DNA from: UMGS1071 sp045638545
GTDB taxonomy: Bacteria > Bacillota > Clostridia > Oscillospirales > Acutalibacteraceae
DNA length: 9,460 bases
NCBI GenBank assembly: GCA_045638545.1
Contig: JAZUBL010000076.1
Coordinates: 1-9,460 of the forward strand
Direction: 5' to 3'
Shown: positions 6,417 through 9,460 of the stretch, piece after piece
Layout: each line of letters starts with the position of its first letter
Numbering within the stretch: position 1 is the stretch's first letter
Made by a program: the position numbers and the translations under genes
The notes under the pieces: generated by a model
What the model saw: only the letters and a program-made list of their open reading frames with translations
Databases searched by the model: none
What the model was told of the DNA's origin: nothing

Positions 6417-6445
6417 TTGACAATTAGGTCATCTGCTGATAATAT
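6417..6445 (+). promoter_or_regulatory. Sigma-A promoter of the acpS-acp-ketosynthase locus
   Basis: A perfect TTGACA (6417-6422), a 17-base spacer and TAATAT (6440-6445). Transcription would begin near 6452, about 167 nt before the acpS ATG. The preceding gap 6327-6416 is AT-rich and shows only a 7-bp AT hairpin (6358-6364 with 6368-6374) without a T-tract. Confidence 0.85.
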
Positions 6446-6493
6446 TAAAGTTGGCTTATTGTGTTTAGTATAAAGCACTTAGGTGTACAATTG

Positions 6494-6601
6494 ATACAAA
6501 TTCACCATAGAAAAACACCGGCCCGCTCTGCGCTGCGGCGCAGACCGATTTGTATTGTAAAATTTAGGAAAAGAGGGAAGCGGTTACGGCCTTCTATGGT
6601 G
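6494..6601 (+). promoter_or_regulatory. Structured leader with crossing complementary segments upstream of acpS
   Basis: Three pairings can be read. ATACAAAT (6494-6501) pairs with ATTTGTAT (6548-6555). TCTGCGC (6527-6533) pairs with GCGCAGA (6538-6544) around TGCG inside it. CACCATAGAA (6503-6512) pairs perfectly with TTCTATGGTG (6592-6601). The last crosses the first, so the RNA could form a pseudoknot or switch between two folds. The 3' arm ends 17 bases before the acpS ATG. This resembles a cis-regulatory RNA; I do not recognise a known class. Confidence 0.5.
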
Positions 6602-6618
6602 CCATTTCCGCGGCGATC

Positions 6619-6933
6619 ATGTCTGACGTAGGAATTGACCTGGCGGTCATCTCCCGCTTTGAGGGAAAAGACGATCACTATGCAAAGTGTTTTCTGACGC
6701 CTGCTGAATTTGAACTCTATGGGCAATTGCAGCCAAAACGCAAAGCAACGTTTCTGGCTTCAAGATGGGCCTGCAAAGAGGCGATCTTCAAAGCAACGCA
6801 GGACATACACTTTACGGACTATTCCATATTAAATGAAAAGTCCGGCAAGCCGTATGTGGCAGATCACCCGGAAATGAAAGTATCAATCAGTCACGACGGA
6901 GATTTTGTTGTGGCAATTGTTATTACTGATTAA
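6619..6933 (+). CDS. acpS: Holo-ACP synthase, 4'-phosphopantetheinyl transferase of AcpS type
   Basis: A 104-residue enzyme that transfers 4'-phosphopantetheine from CoA to the serine of acyl carrier proteins. The metal-binding Asp is Asp7 in VGIDLAVISRF. The second signature is WACKEAIFKA (50-59) with Glu54, the metal-ligand Glu. The C-terminus VSISHDGDFVVAIVI has the usual SISH turn. Slightly short for AcpS (usually about 115-125), but all core motifs are there, so it should be active. The ATG at 6619 fits the family N-terminus, yet it has no Shine-Dalgarno sequence within reach. A good purine stretch (AGGAAAAGAGGGAAG, 6566-6580) lies about 40 bases upstream. It sits 36 bases before an acyl carrier protein, its likely dedicated substrate. 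A genome usually has another acpS for fatty-acid synthesis. Confidence 0.9.
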   Translation: MSDVGIDLAVISRFEGKDDHYAKCFLTPAEFELYGQLQPKRKATFLASRWACKEAIFKATQDIHFTDYSILNEKSGKPYVADHPEMKVSISHDGDFVVAIVITD

Positions 6934-6969
6934 TTAAGAAAAATTATTTATTTTAAAGGAGATATTATC

Positions 6970-7215
6970 ATGAACGAATTACAGACAAAGCAGCAGATTA
7001 AGGACTTCCTGTGCGAGAACCTCGGTATTGAGGCAGACGCTCTCGAGTTTGACACACCACTCTTCGGCGACGGTATCGGCCTGGATTCCATCGACTCCCT
7101 GGAAATCATCTCTTTTGTAGACAGCGAGTACGGTGTAGCAATGACAGGTGTTGACAAGGAGCACTTCTTCAACATCGACAGCATCGCAGCTTACGTTCTG
7201 GCTCACGCTGAGTAA
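6970..7215 (+). CDS. Discrete acyl carrier protein
   Basis: An 81-residue acyl carrier protein. Ser40 in GLDSIDSLEI is the expected phosphopantetheine site, followed by the usual helix II acidic residues (Asp42, Glu45) and the FVDSEYG turn. The DSIDSLE form differs from the DSLDTVE form of housekeeping FAS carriers. From memory it resembles carriers of aryl-polyene and related type II polyketide systems (inference). AAAGGAGA at 6955-6962 fixes the start. It lies between the transferase and the ketosynthase fusion in one apparent operon. Codons are strongly biased (GCA, GAC, CTC, AAG), unlike those of acpS. Confidence 0.93.
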   Translation: MNELQTKQQIKDFLCENLGIEADALEFDTPLFGDGIGLDSIDSLEIISFVDSEYGVAMTGVDKEHFFNIDSIAAYVLAHAE

Positions 7216-7271
7216 TTAAAACAGCAATTCTTTTATTTTAAAATTTTAAGCAGACAGGGAAGGGGTTTAAA

Positions 7272-9460
7272 ATGACACAAGATAACAATCGGTGTGTGAT
7301 TACCGGTCTTGGAATGATATGTGCCATTGGCAACAATGTGGAGGAGTGCTGGGATAACGCGCTCCAGTCCAAATCCGGTCTCGATCACACAACAACAGTA
7401 GATACCGAAAATTGCTATGCTGACTATGCAGGTGAAGTGCACGACGACACACTCGATGCAATTCCAAACACAGAAGGCATGGACAGAGCTTCCAAACTCA
7501 GCATCAAGGCAGTGCTGGAAGCAATGAACGACGCTGGCCTCACAAACTTTGGCGGCAATGAAAAAGTAAGCGTAATCATGGGCAGCTGCGTAGGCGGCGT
7601 AGTAAGCATTGAGCAGTACTACACAGAAGGCAAAGATGTAAAGCACATCGAGCAGATGCCGATTTCCGCAATTGCAACACAGGTTGCAGGTTACTGCGAT
7701 GCAGGCGGTGTTGTTACAAACGTAGCAAACGCATGTGCAGCAGGCACCATCAGCATTGCATATGCAGCAGACCTGATCCGCGCTGGCAAGGCTGACGTTG
7801 TTGTAGCAGGCGGCGCAGACGCATTTGCTTCTGTTCCATACGCAGGCTTCCTTTCTCTCCACGCACTGGACGAGAATCCTTGCTCTCCATTCAACCATTC
7901 CTCCGGTATTAACCTGGGCGAAGGTGCCGGCTGCGTTATCGTAGAGTCCTACGAGCACGCGAAGGCTAGAAACGCTAAGATGTACTGTGAAGTACTGGGC
8001 TCCGGCGTAAGCAGTGACGCGCACCACATCACAGCACCACGTCAGGACGGCGAGTGCCAGATGAACGCAATCAGAACAGCAATGCGCAACTCCGGCGTTG
8101 AAGCAGCAGATATCGACTATGTAAACGCACATGGTACCGGTACTGCAAAGAACGACAACGCAGAGTTCCTGTCCTTACATACTATTTTTGATGATGTAAA
8201 CGACGGCCTGAGCATCAGCTCCACAAAGGCTTACACAGGTCACTGCCTTGGCGCAGCAGGCGCAATCGAAGCTGTTTTTGCAGTAAAGGCGCTGACACAC
8301 AATACAGTACCGCCAACCCTTGGCTACAGTGAAGAAGACCTGGTAACTCTGGCTGAAAAGGCTGGCAAGCTGGACTTCACACCAAACGTGCCAAAGGAGA
8401 AGGAGCTCAACACAGTTATGAGCAACTCCTTTGCATTCGGCGGCTGCAACGCAAGTATCATCTTCAGTAAGGACCAGGGCGACGTTCCTGCAGTTCCTGA
8501 AAATACAAAGATCGCAGTGACAGGTCTTGGTGTTGTTTCCCCTCTGGGCAACAGCGTTGAGGCTTATCTGGAGAGCGTAAAAAATGACGACAAGATCGAT
8601 GGCGGCAGCGTTCGTTCTTCCGTTAGCTCTGCAGACTACAACCAGCTCGGTCTGAAGATGGCTTTCTACAGAAAGCTGGATAACTTCAGCCAGCTGCAGG
8701 CTGTTTCCGGTATGTACGCAATGAAGGACTCCGGTTACATCTCTGAAGAGACAGGCTACAAGATCCCTGTTGAGAGAGAAACTGAGATCGGTATGATTAT
8801 CGGTTCCTCTGAGGGCGCTCTGGCTCCAGGCTGCGACTTTGAAATGCTCATCGCAGAGAAGGGCAACGCAAACGGCAGCGCATTCAAGTTCCCGAACACT
8901 GTTTACAACGCAGCAGGCGGCTATCTGTCCATCTGCTCCGGCGCAAAGGGTTACAACGTAACTGTAACAAACGGTGCACAGTCCGGTCTCCACAGTATTG
9001 CATACGCTATGAACGTGATCCGTGACGGTCAGGAAAAGGCAATGCTGGCTACCGGTACAGACGAGAACTGCGATATTATTGACGAGCTCTACTCCAAGCT
9101 GGGCCACGTGGCTGACGGCTATGTACAGCCATACTCCAATGCAGAAAACTTCTCTCTGTCTGACGGCAGTATCTCCATTATGCTGGAAGATGCAGCAGCT
9201 GCAGAGGAAAGAGGCGCAAAGGTATACTGCCACGTTGCAGGTTACGGTATGGCACATAAGGGCGTTCGTTTCGGTACTGTTTCCGGTTCCGGCGAGGCTC
9301 TGGACATTGCAATTAAGAATGCACTGGAAGACGCTGGTATGTCCATCGACGATCTGGACGCAGTGATCGGTTTTGCAAACGGCCACGCAAAGGTTGATGC
9401 GATTGAACTGGACGCTTACGCAAGAGTATTCGGTGAGAAGCTGGAGAATGTACCGGTGAT
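7272..9460 (+). CDS. Tandem ketosynthase - chain-length-factor-like fusion, 3' end off the window
   Basis: One open frame of 729 visible residues, still open at the right edge, encoding two ketosynthase folds in tandem. Module 1 (residues 1 to about 402) begins CVITGLGMICAIGNN and has a full condensing triad: Cys155 in NVANACAAGT, His287 in NAHGTGTAKND and His324 in KAYTGHCLGAAG. It ends with the family's NSFAFGGCNAS glycine turn. After a short linker (about 403-412) module 2 starts with IAVTGLGVVSPLGNS. At the catalytic position module 2 reads TNGAQSGLHS, so Cys is replaced by Ala569 followed by Gln570, and the first His aligns to Phe701 in GFANGHAKVD. This is the pattern of a non-condensing partner such as a chain-length factor. 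The KS-then-CLF order occurs in PUFA synthase subunits, but there with further domains. GGGAAGGGG (7257-7265) lies six bases before the ATG. The strongly biased codon use matches rpsB and tsf. Product unknown. Confidence 0.92.
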   Translation, partial: MTQDNNRCVITGLGMICAIGNNVEECWDNALQSKSGLDHTTTVDTENCYADYAGEVHDDTLDAIPNTEGMDRASKLSIKAVLEAMNDAGLTNFGGNEKVSVIMGSCVGGVVSIEQYYTEGKDVKHIEQMPISAIATQVAGYCDAGGVVTNVANACAAGTISIAYAADLIRAGKADVVVAGGADAFASVPYAGFLSLHALDENPCSPFNHSSGINLGEGAGCVIVESYEHAKARNAKMYCEVLGSGVSSDAHHITAPRQDGECQMNAIRTAMRNSGVEAADIDYVNAHGTGTAKNDNAEFLSLHTIFDDVNDGLSISSTKAYTGHCLGAAGAIEAVFAVKALTHNTVPPTLGYSEEDLVTLAEKAGKLDFTPNVPKEKELNTVMSNSFAFGGCNASIIFSKDQGDVPAVPENTKIAVTGLGVVSPLGNSVEAYLESVKNDDKIDGGSVRSSVSSADYNQLGLKMAFYRKLDNFSQLQAVSGMYAMKDSGYISEETGYKIPVERETEIGMIIGSSEGALAPGCDFEMLIAEKGNANGSAFKFPNTVYNAAGGYLSICSGAKGYNVTVTNGAQSGLHSIAYAMNVIRDGQEKAMLATGTDENCDIIDELYSKLGHVADGYVQPYSNAENFSLSDGSISIMLEDAAAAEERGAKVYCHVAGYGMAHKGVRFGTVSGSGEALDIAIKNALEDAGMSIDDLDAVIGFANGHAKVDAIELDAYARVFGEKLENVPV

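Noticed and set aside
6596..6631. 11-codon ORF overlapping the acpS start, possible leader peptide
   Set aside because: The nearest ribosome binding site is 17 bases away and the peptide shows no pattern; too weak to call.
7233..9386. Long minus-strand open frames opposite the ketosynthase fusion (and at 4041-4763 opposite tsf), rich in Cys
   Set aside because: They are by-products of the biased plus-strand codons: GCA alanine codons read as TGC on the other strand. They have no ribosome binding sites and no recognisable domains.
1..9460. tRNA, rRNA, CRISPR arrays, insertion sequences or att sites
   Set aside because: No cloverleaf, spaced direct repeats, transposase or integrase sequence was seen; the only sizeable inverted repeats are the hairpins and operator candidates listed.

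Overview
The window looks like a chromosomal segment of a low-to-mid-GC, spore-forming Firmicute, most likely a gut-type anaerobic clostridium (Oscillospirales/Ruminococcaceae-like). This is inference from four things: strong AGGAGG-type ribosome binding sites, rpsB-tsf order, a YlmC/YmxH-type PRC-barrel protein, and an enoate-reductase-like flavoenzyme. TGA works as a normal stop here (it ends the LD-carboxypeptidase and the AbrB genes), so the genetic code is standard.

Left part (1-3122, all + strand). The window opens inside an old-yellow-enzyme-type NAD(P)H:flavin oxidoreductase. Only the end of its iron-sulphur cysteine cluster and its FAD/NAD(P)-binding half are visible, and there is an in-frame TGA exactly where the first cluster cysteine should be. 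A terminator closes that gene. Next come an S66 LD-carboxypeptidase and a metal-dependent amidohydrolase joined by an ATGA overlap, then a small PRC-barrel protein whose ribosome binding site lies in a hairpin.

Middle part (3123-5160). A clear sigma-A promoter and a structured leader precede rpsB (ribosomal protein S2). A short terminator-like hairpin separates rpsB from tsf (EF-Ts), and a strong terminator ends the operon. A bidirectional terminator then serves the converging gene on the minus strand.

Regulatory crossroads (5170-6326). A YfcE-type metallophosphoesterase (minus) and an AbrB-like regulator (plus) are divergently transcribed from two recognisable promoters. An inverted repeat overlaps the -35 box of the AbrB promoter. 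The regulator overlaps, by ATGA, a 52-codon acidic ORF of unknown function.

Right part (6327-9460), the most unusual region. A consensus promoter is followed by a roughly 170-nt leader with crossing complementary segments. Then come a phosphopantetheinyl transferase (AcpS type), a discrete acyl carrier protein, and a large ORF that fuses two ketosynthase modules. The first has a complete Cys-His-His triad. The second has lost the catalytic Cys and the first His, like a chain-length factor. The ORF runs off the right edge. Together these are the loading, carrier and condensing parts of a type II polyketide/fatty-acid-like system with its own carrier-activating enzyme. The carrier and the fusion use the same strongly biased codons as rpsB and tsf, which hints at high expression. 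The product cannot be deduced from this window.
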